A DNA stretch of 64,000 nt from an uncultured Roseibium sp. (GCF_947499295.1 NZ_CANMNP010000010.1:1-64000), one strand, 5' to 3'; counted from the stretch's first letter, positions 1 through 10,778 are shown. The notes: generated from the sequence alone by a model not told the origin. A program made the numbers and translations.

Positions 1-1373
1 GCAACAGTCACGACACCGTTGCCATCCACAGTGAACCGGCTGTCGTCAACGGAATAGGAAACGGAATCAGACACATCGGCATCTGTGGCGAGAGCAGTAA
101 TGCCAACCTGCGTACCTTCACCGGCGTTCTCGGCAATCGAATTCGCAGAAGCATCTGCATCTGAAACGGCAGACACGTCTGACTCGTTAACATCGGATAC
201 CGTCAAGTTGAAGGTTTCCGAAGATGACGAACCATCCGTGGATGTCGCTGTGATTGTTATTGAGACACTGCCTTCGTTTTCCGCATCGAATACGGCATCT
301 TCAGCTATCGTAACAATTCCGTTTTCATCGATTTCAAATCTATGATCGTCGACCGAATAGGAAACCTTGTCCGTGGCATCGCGATCGGATGCTGACGCGG
401 TGATACCTACGTGGGAACCTTCGCTGGCATCCTCTGTGAGGGCATTGACCGATAGGTCCGTGTCGGAAACTGACGAAGTGTCGCTCTCGTTCACGTCACG
501 AATAGAAATTGTGAACACTTCAGACCGTGTTGCACCGTCCGGTGCAGTGGCGACCACAGTAATTTGATGACTGGCTGCTGTTTCAGCATCCAATTGACCG
601 GCAACCGAAACGATCCCTGTTTCTGGGTCTATAGAAAACAGGCCATTTGCATCATCTAACAAACTGTAGGCAACAACAGCATCCTGGCCAGCGGTCGCCG
701 AAGCCTGAATTCCTGTTGACGTTCCAATCGCTGAGTTTTCGTCCAGTGCATTGGCAGACGCATCAACATCAATGACTTCAGACAAGGACGAGTTTTGGGT
801 TGTTTCATCCTGTGTAAGTGTTTCCGCTCTTTCCTCACGAGACCGTCCATCCGAAATTGTCCGATTGTCAGGCTTGTCTGCTCCCTCGGCGCGGTCTGTT
901 TCAGGAACATCGAATTGAAGCGGCTCACGCGTCAATATGGCCGTCGGATCGGATGTAGCGGACCCGCTGGCGCCGGCCTCGTGACCGAACTTTTCATCAG
1001 CGATCTCCGCAGGGAATGCAACGGAAATTGAGGCGTCACTCTCAGCAGGAGTGAGATCCAAGGAATTAGACTGTAGAAGCTCGACAGTCGGATCTGCTGC
1101 TACTTCACCAATGGATTGATGTTCGCTTTGCTCGTTGTAAACGGGCTCCGGTGTCCGACTTCCAAGATGCAGGTTTGCGTTTACCTGCTCCATGGAGTCG
1201 CCCATATCTTGGTCGAGATGATAATCGTGCGCTTTGTCGAGATGTTTGTCGCGAGGATCGAGCATACCCGAATGCAGCATGCTGTCAGAATTTACTGTTG
1301 TCCTGCTTTCACCTGACCCAGCATTTGAAGACTCGCTGTGTTTCGGGTCCCGGTTTTCAGTGTCGCTTGCCAT
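1..1373 (-). CDS. Large repetitive cadherin/VCBS-like adhesin, N-terminal part (runs off the left edge; absent from the ORF track because it has no stop in the window)
   Basis: Reverse-strand reading from ATG (CAT at 1371-1373) is open to base 1: MASDTENRDPKHSESSNAGSGESR...; then ~110-aa repeats such as DVNESDTSSVSDTDLSVNALTEDASEGSHVGITASASDRDATDKVSYSVDDHRFEIDENGIVTI and DVNESDVSAVSDADASANSIAENAGEGTQVGITALATDADVSDSVSYSVDDSRFTVDGNGVVTV. Confidence 0.85.
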   Translation of the reverse strand, partial: MASDTENRDPKHSESSNAGSGESRTTVNSDSMLHSGMLDPRDKHLDKAHDYHLDQDMGDSMEQVNANLHLGSRTPEPVYNEQSEHQSIGEVAADPTVELLQSNSLDLTPAESDASISVAFPAEIADEKFGHEAGASGSATSDPTAILTREPLQFDVPETDRAEGADKPDNRTISDGRSREERAETLTQDETTQNSSLSEVIDVDASANALDENSAIGTSTGIQASATAGQDAVVAYSLLDDANGLFSIDPETGIVSVAGQLDAETAASHQITVVATAPDGATRSEVFTISIRDVNESDTSSVSDTDLSVNALTEDASEGSHVGITASASDRDATDKVSYSVDDHRFEIDENGIVTIAEDAVFDAENEGSVSITITATSTDGSSSSETFNLTVSDVNESDVSAVSDADASANSIAENAGEGTQVGITALATDADVSDSVSYSVDDSRFTVDGNGVVTV

Positions 1374-1532
1374 AACGGTCGCACATCCGCACAATTTCCG
1401 ATTATGGCAATCAACTTGAAGCGTCTTAAAAAACAGCAAAAATCGCCCTAAAATCTTCAAGTTAGCGCCGATCTTGCTTGTTAAAAAGCGCCTTAAGGTA
1501 AACGCTTTTTAAACCTGATCAGCACAGTTTGA

Positions 1533-3296
1533 ATGTGTAGCTACTCGACCCGCGTCAAACCAATGCTGAAATCTGTGTTCTCATCATTCTTTTTGCCCCG
1601 GCTAAGGGTGAAACATTCCCCAACCGGCAAATGGATTTCCTCGCCCGGATTGCCGAGGGAAGTCGTCGTTGCGTCGATTTTTGCGAATATATTTGGGCTG
1701 GCGATGCCGCTGGCAATCCTGCAGGTATATGACCGGGTACTTCCAAACGCTTCCACCGATACGCTGCTGGTGCTTATGCTTGGCGTTTCTGGCGTCCTGA
1801 TAGTCGATGCCTTTTTCAAGATCGCACGCGCAGCAGTCGTCGGCCGTCTTGGAGCAGGTTTCAACCATCAGGCACACACAGAACTGTTCCGCCGCGTCCT
1901 CGATGCGGACCCAGCCGATTTCTCAAAGACGCCCGTATCGGTGCAAGTTCATAAGCTTAGGTCTCTCCAGTCTATCGCGGACCATTACGGTGATCAGGGA
2001 AGGTTGCTTGCAATTGATTTGCCCGCTGGCGGAATTTTTCTTGCAGTACTCGTGTTTATCGGTGGCCCGCTGGCGCTCGTGCCTGTCACGTTACTCGGGC
2101 TTTTTTTGCTCTTTGCGTTGAAGCGGAACAAATATCTGCAACAAGTTGTTGCCGAAAGGGCAGAACAAGACGATCGAAAGTCAGACTTTGTCCTGGAAGT
2201 ACTTTCCGGCGCTAAAACCGTGAAGTCACAAGCCATGGAAGCGCTGATCATGCGCCGGTTTGAACGGCTACAGCGCACAACTGCCAATCTCAGTGCCAAA
2301 TATATGCGGCTTTCTGGACAGGCGAGGGATGCCTCGGCTCTCTTCGGCACCTTCACCACAGTTTTGGTCGTGATCTTTGGAGCTTTGATGGTCATCCATG
2401 GCACTTTCAGCATCGGTGGTGTTGCCGCCAGCACTCTGCTGTCTGGCCAGTTCATACAACCGTTTATGAGGGCGATTAATCAACTCACCGACATGCAGCG
2501 TCTGAAACATGACTATTCCCAGGTGCATGAGTTGTTTTCGTTGTCCGAAGTAAAGATACAAGAAGCGATCAGCAGTGAAACCGACGGATCGATCAATCTG
2601 GTCAATGTCGACGTCGACAAGGGCGATACCGGACGTCAGGTCTTCTCCAAATTGAACCTGACGGTCGAAACGGGCCAGTTCGTCGGGTTTCGCGGTGCGG
2701 ACGGAAGCGGCAAATCTACACTGATGAAGATTCTGACGGGCGAGCTGAAACCCACTTCAGGTCACGTTCTGATTGGTGGCCTTGACTATGACGGTCCCTA
2801 TGAGCACGCGCTTCGTCGGACCGTGGCATATGTCGACAATCAATCGGCGATCTTCAACGGCACAATACTTGAAAACATCACCATGTTCGGAGCTGTTGCC
2901 GACATCGCTCATGCTCGCATGGCGGCAAAGCTGATTGGTCTGGAAAAGGAAATCCACCTTCTGCCGAAGGGCTATGAAACACTGTTGGGATCAGATCTTG
3001 GCGGGAAGGTTCCAACGTCGACACTTCAGCGCATCTGTATTGCACGTGCATTGGCGGGTGAACCCAAAATTCTGATCCTGGATGAGGCCAATGCCCAATT
3101 GGATCAACTCGCTGAAAAAAGTCTCATCAAGGCCCTGATGCGTCTGAAAGGTTATTTGACGGTTGTCATTATCAGTCACCGGCCATCCATGCTTGCAGTA
3201 GCTGATCATCAGTTCGAGTTGAGAGACGGGCAGATCCATGCATTGGAAGCTTCGTTTGACGCTGATCGTCAGCTGGCGGAGGGCCGCCCGGCATGA
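1533..3296 (+). CDS. ABC transporter permease/ATP-binding fusion, type I secretion-like
   Basis: TM segments plus NBD: Walker A GADGSGKST, Walker B ILILDEA, H-loop ISHR. Alternative start at 1563. Confidence 0.85.
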   Translation: MCSYSTRVKPMLKSVFSSFFLPRLRVKHSPTGKWISSPGLPREVVVASIFANIFGLAMPLAILQVYDRVLPNASTDTLLVLMLGVSGVLIVDAFFKIARAAVVGRLGAGFNHQAHTELFRRVLDADPADFSKTPVSVQVHKLRSLQSIADHYGDQGRLLAIDLPAGGIFLAVLVFIGGPLALVPVTLLGLFLLFALKRNKYLQQVVAERAEQDDRKSDFVLEVLSGAKTVKSQAMEALIMRRFERLQRTTANLSAKYMRLSGQARDASALFGTFTTVLVVIFGALMVIHGTFSIGGVAASTLLSGQFIQPFMRAINQLTDMQRLKHDYSQVHELFSLSEVKIQEAISSETDGSINLVNVDVDKGDTGRQVFSKLNLTVETGQFVGFRGADGSGKSTLMKILTGELKPTSGHVLIGGLDYDGPYEHALRRTVAYVDNQSAIFNGTILENITMFGAVADIAHARMAAKLIGLEKEIHLLPKGYETLLGSDLGGKVPTSTLQRICIARALAGEPKILILDEANAQLDQLAEKSLIKALMRLKGYLTVVIISHRPSMLAVADHQFELRDGQIHALEASFDADRQLAEGRPA

Positions 3297-5506
3297 GTAG
3301 AAACCTATTTGACCTTGACGACATTGAGTTCACGGACAACGCGGTTCACCGGCAATGGCAGGACCTTTCCGCCGAACTGTCTTCAGCCACGAAGCAGGAA
3401 TACCAATCCGGTTCAACGCGAAAAGGTGCTCCAGCCGCTGAAAACTGCCTGGTTCCATTGCTTCGCGAGATGCGCTGGCAAGGCAATGATCGATTGCTCT
3501 TCGAGGCGTTACCGCATTTCGACAAGATTGAAACCATCCAGGATTTGCGGGTGGTTTTGAACCGGTTGAACGTCAACACCGTCCTTTACAAGGGCAGCGC
3601 CAAAGATCTGTCCCAATCCCAGTTTCCCTGTTTGCTGGTAACTTCAGGCGATGTTCTGGTAATTGTCGGTTGTGCAGACACAGGTGCCTTTCGAGCTTAC
3701 TCCGGCACAAATGCCTCAGCCGTTGAAATCGCGCCGGATGCAATCCAGAAAGACACTATCTATCTGATCAGCGAAGACGATACAGCAGATCAGACGCCTG
3801 GCAACAGGACCTGGTTTTCAGGGGTCTCAAAACGATTCCGTACGAGCATTGTTGCCATCTTGGCTCTCGGCTTCGTTTTAAACCTGCTGGCTCTGGGGCC
3901 GCCACTTTTCATCATGGCCATTTACGACAAGGCTATGGGCGCCAAATCGGTCAATGTGCTTCTGACCATGGCCGTTGGTATTGCAATCATTTTGCTGAGT
4001 GAAGTTGCGCTCAGAAAAACAAAGACTTGGCTCCAATCCTATCTTGGTGGCCGTATAGACGCGATCGTGGGAAACAAGACTTTTGAGCGCATCCTGCATC
4101 TTCCTTATTCGATGTTGTCCGAGGCGCCGATTGGGACGCAGGTCATGCGTCTACGATATTTCGACAGTGTACGGGACATTTTTCAAAGCTCGCTCTTTAA
4201 CGCGATGGTGGATATTCCTTTCAGTCTGATATTCATTACAGCCATCTTCCTGATTGGCGGACCTGTTGCGTTGCCACCACTGGCACTGTTTGTGATCTAT
4301 GGTCTCCTGGCGGTCTATGTTCTCCCAAAGGTCCAGCGTGAAGTTGCGTCAGTTGGCGACCAAAAGTCCAAGCTGAACAGTTTCATGATCGAAACCTTCC
4401 GCAATCAGAGGGCCTTGCGCAATCTGTCCGTGGAAGACATCTGGCTTGATCGGTTTTCAACCATGTCCACGGCGTTCAACAAGTTGAACCTGCATGCTCG
4501 AACTCTGACCCTGGTTCTTCAGACCGTTTCGCAGACGTTGATGACCATCTGCGGAGTGCTTGTGCTTGGAATTGGTGCCATGCAAGTCATGAACGGCGAT
4601 ATGAGCATGGGTGCACTTATCGCAACAATGGCATTAGCCTGGCGAGTGCTAAATCCCATGAACCAGGCATTCCTGAGTATCACTCAGCTGGCTCAAAGCC
4701 GCACCGTGATTGAACAGATCAACAACTTGATGCAGGTACCCCTCGAGCGGGAACCCGGTCATCTACCCAAGATCACTCGCGACATACGCGGTGATTTGAA
4801 AATTGCGTCTCTGGTTCTGAGATATCCAGGTGCTACAGAAGCCGCGTTGAAAGGAATGGAACTGACTGTAAAGCAGGGCGAGATGATCGCTTTTACTGGT
4901 CCCAGCGGATCCGGCAAAACGGCTCTTTTTCAGTCCATTACCGGATTGTTCCAACCTCAGGTCGGCTCAATTTTGTTTGATGGTCTGGATGTTCGGCAGC
5001 TTGATGCGGCGGAATGGCGCTCTGCCATCGGCTATGCTCCGGACGATCTTGACTTCTTTTATGGCACGGTAAAGCAGAACCTGCTTCTTTCAGATCCGGG
5101 AGCCAGCGATCAGAGACTGTTTGAAATTACTGATGATTTGGGACTGTTGTCTTTCCTTGAAGAAAATTTTGAAGGCCTCGAAACCAGGTTGAACAATGAA
5201 AGCCTGGCTCAGATCCCGGACAACATGAAACAGCGGATTGTCCTTGCACGTGCCCTGGTCAAATCGGTGCCGCTTTATCTCTTCGACAATCCGGGAACGC
5301 ATCTCGATTTTGAAGGTGACAAGAAGTTTATGGCAATGATTGCAGACCTCAAGGGTAAGGCAACGGTCCTCGTCAACACTCAACGCCCGAGCCACATGAA
5401 AATTGCGGATCGTGTGGTGGTCATGAAATCGGGACAAATTGCCATGATGGGAACACCTGACAAAGTTGTGCCCGTGCTTATGGGGCAAACCGCGAAGGCC
5501 AGTTGA
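3293..5506 (+). CDS. ABC transporter permease/ATP-binding fusion, type I secretion-like partner with N-terminal extension and degenerate NBD
   Basis: ATGA overlap with the upstream ABC gene; Walker A GPSGSGKT; LFDNPG in place of Walker B LDE; NTQRPS in place of the H-loop. Confidence 0.85.
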   Translation: MSRNLFDLDDIEFTDNAVHRQWQDLSAELSSATKQEYQSGSTRKGAPAAENCLVPLLREMRWQGNDRLLFEALPHFDKIETIQDLRVVLNRLNVNTVLYKGSAKDLSQSQFPCLLVTSGDVLVIVGCADTGAFRAYSGTNASAVEIAPDAIQKDTIYLISEDDTADQTPGNRTWFSGVSKRFRTSIVAILALGFVLNLLALGPPLFIMAIYDKAMGAKSVNVLLTMAVGIAIILLSEVALRKTKTWLQSYLGGRIDAIVGNKTFERILHLPYSMLSEAPIGTQVMRLRYFDSVRDIFQSSLFNAMVDIPFSLIFITAIFLIGGPVALPPLALFVIYGLLAVYVLPKVQREVASVGDQKSKLNSFMIETFRNQRALRNLSVEDIWLDRFSTMSTAFNKLNLHARTLTLVLQTVSQTLMTICGVLVLGIGAMQVMNGDMSMGALIATMALAWRVLNPMNQAFLSITQLAQSRTVIEQINNLMQVPLEREPGHLPKITRDIRGDLKIASLVLRYPGATEAALKGMELTVKQGEMIAFTGPSGSGKTALFQSITGLFQPQVGSILFDGLDVRQLDAAEWRSAIGYAPDDLDFFYGTVKQNLLLSDPGASDQRLFEITDDLGLLSFLEENFEGLETRLNNESLAQIPDNMKQRIVLARALVKSVPLYLFDNPGTHLDFEGDKKFMAMIADLKGKATVLVNTQRPSHMKIADRVVVMKSGQIAMMGTPDKVVPVLMGQTAKAS

Positions 5507-5514
5507 ACAACGTA

Positions 5515-6801
5515 TCAGGTGGGGTTTAAAGCCTTTAAGGAAGACCCAAGCTTCTTCCTTTGCTCGATACGCGCTTGCTGCCTAAGTTTTGAAACGGAAT
5601 TCAACACCAATTTCCAGGCTTCATTTTTCCGATTTGAACCATGGTTTGAACTGTTTTCGAACTGTGACTTGCCGAGTGCATAAAGAGTGTCGTCAACGCT
5701 GGTCATATCAAGCGATGCACAATGTCGACCAATCCTTTCCTTCCAGCCGGCAATTGCCATTAGTGTGCCCGGATAATCACGGCTGCGAACCGAGTGCCTG
5801 AGCATTCGATAAGCATGAAACTCAGAGAGTTTGTATCCGTTTAGACGGTTTTTGATCCACCTCAGTAAGGGGTGTCCGTACACCTTGATGAAGAGAACAA
5901 AAAAGGCTGCAACAACCATAATCGCCAACACTCCAGAAAGAAGTGATCTGGTGTTGAAACTCTCCGATACCGGTTCATTGGCAGGTACGGTTCCAGCTAC
6001 GTCAAACTCAATCGCCGGAACAGTACTCGTCTCGAATTTGCCGCTTTCAAGATTGTACCAGGACATCGAGAATTCACCGATCCGGTAGCTTCCGGCATTC
6101 TCCAGCATTACGGTTACTTCTTCTGACCTTATGCCCTCGACAATGCCCCGGTTTTCCCCCTCTTCCAGAACAGGTTCTTTGGGATAGAAGACCAGCCCGG
6201 AAACGGTTTCGTCTGGAGTAAGCGGGGGAACGAACATGGGCAAAACACCGCTTACGCTGACAGAGGTGCTAAGCGAAAGCGAATCTCCGGCTCTGAGTTC
6301 GTTTGTGAGCCCGTCAATAGTTCGGTCTAGTGTCAGTTTACGTGCTGCTAGAAACGGTTTCAGGGTATCCGCGCCTTGCGGTAACTTGCCGATTATCTCA
6401 AAAGCCTCGGTTTGCGCGTCGACGACGACTGGCTGGCTGGTTTGCGGGTCGGCATAGGTGACTTTCAACAGTCCAGCCGGTATTTCAAATCGGCCAACCG
6501 TCATCGGATACAGTCGATAGGACCGCGCAACACCAGACCAGGTTTCTCCATCGATCGTATCACTGATCGGTCCACTGGCTCTTGGAGGCAAACGGACTGC
6601 GACATTTGGCACTTCAATACTCGGAAACACCGGAAGCGAGGGCAACCAGGTCGGTACAAGAACACTGATGCGATAGATCAGCGGTTGCCCGGGTATTGCC
6701 GTATTTTGTTCAAGCGATGATCGCACGATCGGTGACGTGTCGTCTTGTGCGAGCACTGGGCCTGCAAAGGTCAAAATGAGCAGCGTCAGCCAATGTCTCA
6801 T
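5515..6801 (-). CDS. BatD-like membrane protein
   Basis: Signal peptide, C-terminal TM, last gene of a MoxR-DUF58-vWA operon; overlaps the next gene by 4 nt. Confidence 0.7.
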   Translation of the reverse strand: MRHWLTLLILTFAGPVLAQDDTSPIVRSSLEQNTAIPGQPLIYRISVLVPTWLPSLPVFPSIEVPNVAVRLPPRASGPISDTIDGETWSGVARSYRLYPMTVGRFEIPAGLLKVTYADPQTSQPVVVDAQTEAFEIIGKLPQGADTLKPFLAARKLTLDRTIDGLTNELRAGDSLSLSTSVSVSGVLPMFVPPLTPDETVSGLVFYPKEPVLEEGENRGIVEGIRSEEVTVMLENAGSYRIGEFSMSWYNLESGKFETSTVPAIEFDVAGTVPANEPVSESFNTRSLLSGVLAIMVVAAFFVLFIKVYGHPLLRWIKNRLNGYKLSEFHAYRMLRHSVRSRDYPGTLMAIAGWKERIGRHCASLDMTSVDDTLYALGKSQFENSSNHGSNRKNEAWKLVLNSVSKLRQQARIEQRKKLGSSLKALNPT

Positions 6802-8327
6802 TGTGCGCCCCTTGCAGCTTCCAATGCAAAACGGGTCTTCAAAAAATCTCCCGTTCGCGTATCAACTGTTCGCATCCATTGCTCGGCTGTTTCAGGCAGA
6901 GCTTCGCCGGTTGGCTGTTGCGTTTGGGTGCCGCGCCCCGCCTCGTTGTCAAAGGCAACATCGTCTGCGCCGATCCCACTTTCACCGGTATCGGATTGTT
7001 CGCGTGTTGTTTCGACATATTCAAGTATGTACCGCGCAAGCTCCAGATTGTGCTGTGCAGCCTTGTTGTTGGGATCGCGCGCAACAGCCTTTTCAAACGC
7101 TGCAATTGCTGGTCTGTAGGCCCGTGATCGGAGCAACGACATGCCTTCTCCCATGGCAGCGTCCGCGCTTTCCTGCCAGGAGTACAGCTCAGCAGCATCT
7201 TCATATTTTCCGAGCCTGTAGAGTGAAAAAGCCTTCCACATCGGGTTTTGAAACAAATCTGCGGCCTTTTCATATTGCTTGTCTTCAAAGGCCATTCGCC
7301 CCAGTTGATCAGGTGTGAAAAACCAGTCTTTCCACCCGTCAGCACGCACTTCGGAAGACTGCAGAAAAACCCCGGCTGATAGCAGTACAACAGCCCACTG
7401 CATCGTCCATCCTCTGCGGAACCAAAAGAGCATGATCAATACCGCCGGAAATGCCAAGAAGCGCCCCTGGTCTCTCCATTTCTGACGTTCATCATTCGCG
7501 AGAGCTGCTTCATATACCGCGTTGATGTTTCGAGATACTTGAACAACGTCTTTGCTGTCCGGTGTCATTTCGACCACCTGGTACCCTGACAAAGCGCTCA
7601 GTTTTGACCTCGACTCTTGATCACGGGAGGCAAACCAGAACAAAACAGGCGAATTGGCACCTTGAGCATGTTGTGACAAAACCGCTGTATCCGCATCCGC
7701 GATCTCATCGGCCATGAACAGGATTGCACCGGGAACATCCTGCGAAGACAAGATGTCCTGAGCCAGTTTGAGAGCGGCCTGCAAGCTGGTGCCGTTCTTC
7801 GGCATGATCGACGGATCCAACCCTTCCAGAAACGGTTTCAGGACGGCCGGATCTTCCGTTAGCGGCACAACCTGGTGTGCGGTTCCGGCATATGCGACCA
7901 GTGCGGTCTTTGCACCGGATCTTTCAGTCAAAAGATCAAGGACCTTTTGTTTCGAGCGCTCAAGTCGGCTTGGAGCTATGTCGACTTGCATCATCGACTT
8001 TGTGACCTTCAGCGCCACAACAAGAGGGGCAGTGTCCGAAACAAGTGGGTTTGGAATTCGTGACCAGGTTGGACCGGCAGCTGCCAACACGAGAAGTGAA
8101 AGAACAAGAACCGCGCTATCAACCGGTCGAATGCTTTGCTTGCTTTGTGAACCCACCTGTAGTGCCCTTGCCAGGTGCGGCGCAATTGAAGATGGAATTG
8201 ATGCAGACCGACCAGCAGCACCCCGAACCAACCACCACAGCATTCCGACTGGAAGCAAAAACAAGAGCCACCAAGGACGGATAAAATGAAACACGGAAAG
8301 GCTGTCGAAAAATCCGTCCGGTATCAT
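6798..8327 (-). CDS. vWA domain + TPR protein (BatB/BatC-like fusion)
   Basis: vWA-like region followed by TPR repeats (YRPAIAAFEKAVARDPNNKAAQHNLELA). Confidence 0.8.
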   Translation of the reverse strand: MIPDGFFDSLSVFHFIRPWWLLFLLPVGMLWWLVRGAAGRSASIPSSIAPHLARALQVGSQSKQSIRPVDSAVLVLSLLVLAAAGPTWSRIPNPLVSDTAPLVVALKVTKSMMQVDIAPSRLERSKQKVLDLLTERSGAKTALVAYAGTAHQVVPLTEDPAVLKPFLEGLDPSIMPKNGTSLQAALKLAQDILSSQDVPGAILFMADEIADADTAVLSQHAQGANSPVLFWFASRDQESRSKLSALSGYQVVEMTPDSKDVVQVSRNINAVYEAALANDERQKWRDQGRFLAFPAVLIMLFWFRRGWTMQWAVVLLSAGVFLQSSEVRADGWKDWFFTPDQLGRMAFEDKQYEKAADLFQNPMWKAFSLYRLGKYEDAAELYSWQESADAAMGEGMSLLRSRAYRPAIAAFEKAVARDPNNKAAQHNLELARYILEYVETTREQSDTGESGIGADDVAFDNEAGRGTQTQQPTGEALPETAEQWMRTVDTRTGDFLKTRFALEAARGAQ

Positions 8328-9307
8328 GCAAGCCTCCGGCGTTCTTTTAGAACATGCAGAAGAAGCAAGGCGAAAAAACCTGTAGATGCTGCAAGCGCCA
8401 GCAGGACATATCCGAGACTTTCTCTCGGCCGGTATGTTGACGTCTCGACCGCGCGAGGCTCTTGAGCGTCAATGCGCGTGTAAATGTCGGAAAGTGCTGC
8501 CTCGTCTCCAGCAAAGTAATAGGAACCATTAGCCTGTTCAGCGATATCTTTCAGACTTGCCTCGTCGAGCTTTTGTTCACCGCTTCCTGCCGGATCACCG
8601 ACACCGATCGTTATGATGTCAATTCCGTCCTTTGCTGCGATCGCCGCTGCATTGATTGGTGTCATTCGGCTGCCGGTGTCCGCACCGTCGCTCAAAACTA
8701 TCAACAACTTGTCGGCAATCTCACTTCCTTGAAACGTCTTGATTGCCAGACCGATAGAATCGCCGAGTACGGTGTGCGGTCCTGCCATGCCAACCTCGGT
8801 TTGATCAAGAAGCGCTCGCACACTCTCCAGGTCTTCGGTGAAGGGGGCTTGCACAAACGCTTTTGCGCCAAACACGATCAACGCAATGCGATCGCCATCC
8901 CGCTCAGCAACAAAATTTCCAACCACCCGTTGGACAGCCGCCAGTCTTTGCGTCTTTTCCCCATTGGTTGCCACAAAGTCTCTCTGATCCATCGAGCCGG
9001 AAATGTCTATTGCGAGCATTACATCCCGCGCTGCCTTTTCGAGTACGACGGGGTCTCCGACTTTTTCAGGGCCGGCAAGGGCACAAACTGCAAACGTCCA
9101 GACCAGTCCAGCAGCAACAACTTGAACGACCGATCGTGAAAAAACGACTGAGCCAGGTTTGGGCTCTTTCCCCACAGCAGCTGCCAGTCGCCTGAAGAAT
9201 GGCAGGCGCAGGGCCGACACTCTTTCACGGTGCGCTGGAACCAGGAAATAGACGGCAAAAGGCAGAGGCAGAAGCAGAAGCAAAATGGGCGCGTTGAACT
9301 CGATCAT
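8324..9307 (-). CDS. vWA domain membrane protein (BatA-like)
   Basis: MIDAS-type DISGSMDQRD, VLSDGADTGSR; N- and C-terminal TMs. Confidence 0.85.
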   Translation of the reverse strand: MIEFNAPILLLLLPLPFAVYFLVPAHRERVSALRLPFFRRLAAAVGKEPKPGSVVFSRSVVQVVAAGLVWTFAVCALAGPEKVGDPVVLEKAARDVMLAIDISGSMDQRDFVATNGEKTQRLAAVQRVVGNFVAERDGDRIALIVFGAKAFVQAPFTEDLESVRALLDQTEVGMAGPHTVLGDSIGLAIKTFQGSEIADKLLIVLSDGADTGSRMTPINAAAIAAKDGIDIITIGVGDPAGSGEQKLDEASLKDIAEQANGSYYFAGDEAALSDIYTRIDAQEPRAVETSTYRPRESLGYVLLALAASTGFFALLLLHVLKERRRLA

Positions 9308-9774
9308 GACAAATTCGCCTGATGCGTAGAGATCCAGGTCCGCGCAACATCATAAAGATCGGAGGATGTGTCTTGCTGTTTGTATGGTGCGTGCGCGATT
9401 TGCCGCCCGGGGCCTGCAGAAAACCCAGATCCATTATAGCTTCGGTCTAAAAACGCAAGCCAGTCGGCACCATGAAGAGAAGCAACTTCGGTGCGCGGAT
9501 AGGCGGTGAGGGCTGTCCGTCTCACGATTTCCGCAATCCGTGCCGCGTCATTCGAAAACGTCTCAAGCTCTCTAAGTGCCTGTTTGCGATAGGCGTTTTT
9601 GCGACGGTGTCTGATCGCCATCCAGACAGATGCAAGCACAATCGCCAGAAGAAGCAATCCGAGCAATATCCAGCCGGCCGTTTGAGGCGCCATTGAAACT
9701 GGTTGGGGGACCGGCACTGGCTCCAGCAACTCGAAAAGCTCAGGTAGCGTAAGGCCTTTCCAGTTTTCTTTCAA
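9304..9774 (-). CDS. DUF4381-like membrane protein
   Basis: Single TM, operon position between the vWA and DUF58 genes, 4-nt overlaps. Confidence 0.65.
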   Translation of the reverse strand: MKENWKGLTLPELFELLEPVPVPQPVSMAPQTAGWILLGLLLLAIVLASVWMAIRHRRKNAYRKQALRELETFSNDAARIAEIVRRTALTAYPRTEVASLHGADWLAFLDRSYNGSGFSAGPGRQIAHAPYKQQDTSSDLYDVARTWISTHQANLS

Positions 9775-10778
9775 AGATCAGTCCCCCGGTTTTCAGGTGC
9801 TCCGCCGGCGAGTATTCGCAGTTGAGAAAGTGTGTCTTTTCCTGCGCTCAGTGGAAGGACAACCAAACCGAGACGTTTTTGCCAATGAAGCAGATCAGCA
9901 AGTCGGCCTTTGGAAAACGTTTCAAGGCGCTTTCGCACTTCGCCGTGAGTTGTGTCGAGTTCGACCTGTAACTCGCCATCGGAAACGACGATTTTCAAGT
10001 CGTTTGGAATCTCCTGGGATATGGGATCCGTGATCGGGCACAGAATTACGTCGTTTCGGCGTGCAATACCGGCAATCAAGGTCTCGGTACGGTCGTCGAT
10101 ACCATCGAAGTCGCTCAAGATGACAACCAGATGATCGCGCCTTGCGCTACGTGCGACCAAAGAAAGCGGTTGGTTGAGACCCATCGGTTTCTGATCGGAT
10201 GGTGCATACGCATTTAACATCCGGTTAGCGCGTTCCAGCGCGGAAAGGAGACGATGGCAAGCTTTTCTGCTGTTTCTCGGTCTCACTTCACTCAGCAACT
10301 CATCTCCGAAGACAATACCTCCGATACGATCGCCCTGATCCAGCACTCTGAAAACAATAAGCGCCGCAGCTTCTGCAGCCGTTACGGATTTCATAGCGTG
10401 CCGGGTTCCAAAGAACATGGACATGCGTTGATCAACAACAACAAGAGTGGGGCGGTCGCGCTCTTCGCTGTAAACCCGAACATGAGGCTCGCCCGTTCTC
10501 GCGGTCACTTTCCAATCGATTGTGCGCGGGTCATCTCCGGGCAGATATCCGCGTAATTCTTCGAAATTCAGCCCCCTTCCGCGAAGGCGCGATGCATGTC
10601 GGCCGTTCAAGACACTCGAGGATGGTTGATTTGAGGGAAGAAGCCTCAATGACCTGACACGTCCCTCTAGGGATTTCAGGTGATCCAAAGTGACATGGAT
10701 GCGCAGGTCGCCCTGGTTCGACTTGGCCGGGCTTGACCTGACCAGTCCCGTTCGAACTCTTGCGGCGCGATCCCTCAT
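9771..10778 (-). CDS. DUF58 domain protein
   Basis: GRGLNFEELRGYLPGDDPRTIDWKVTARTGEPHVRVYSEERDRP typical of DUF58. Confidence 0.9.
   Translation of the reverse strand: MRDRAARVRTGLVRSSPAKSNQGDLRIHVTLDHLKSLEGRVRSLRLLPSNQPSSSVLNGRHASRLRGRGLNFEELRGYLPGDDPRTIDWKVTARTGEPHVRVYSEERDRPTLVVVDQRMSMFFGTRHAMKSVTAAEAAALIVFRVLDQGDRIGGIVFGDELLSEVRPRNSRKACHRLLSALERANRMLNAYAPSDQKPMGLNQPLSLVARSARRDHLVVILSDFDGIDDRTETLIAGIARRNDVILCPITDPISQEIPNDLKIVVSDGELQVELDTTHGEVRKRLETFSKGRLADLLHWQKRLGLVVLPLSAGKDTLSQLRILAGGAPENRGTDL

Noticed and set aside
8462-9139. 225-aa plus-strand ORF
   Set aside because: Antisense to the BatA-like vWA gene; no recognisable domain.
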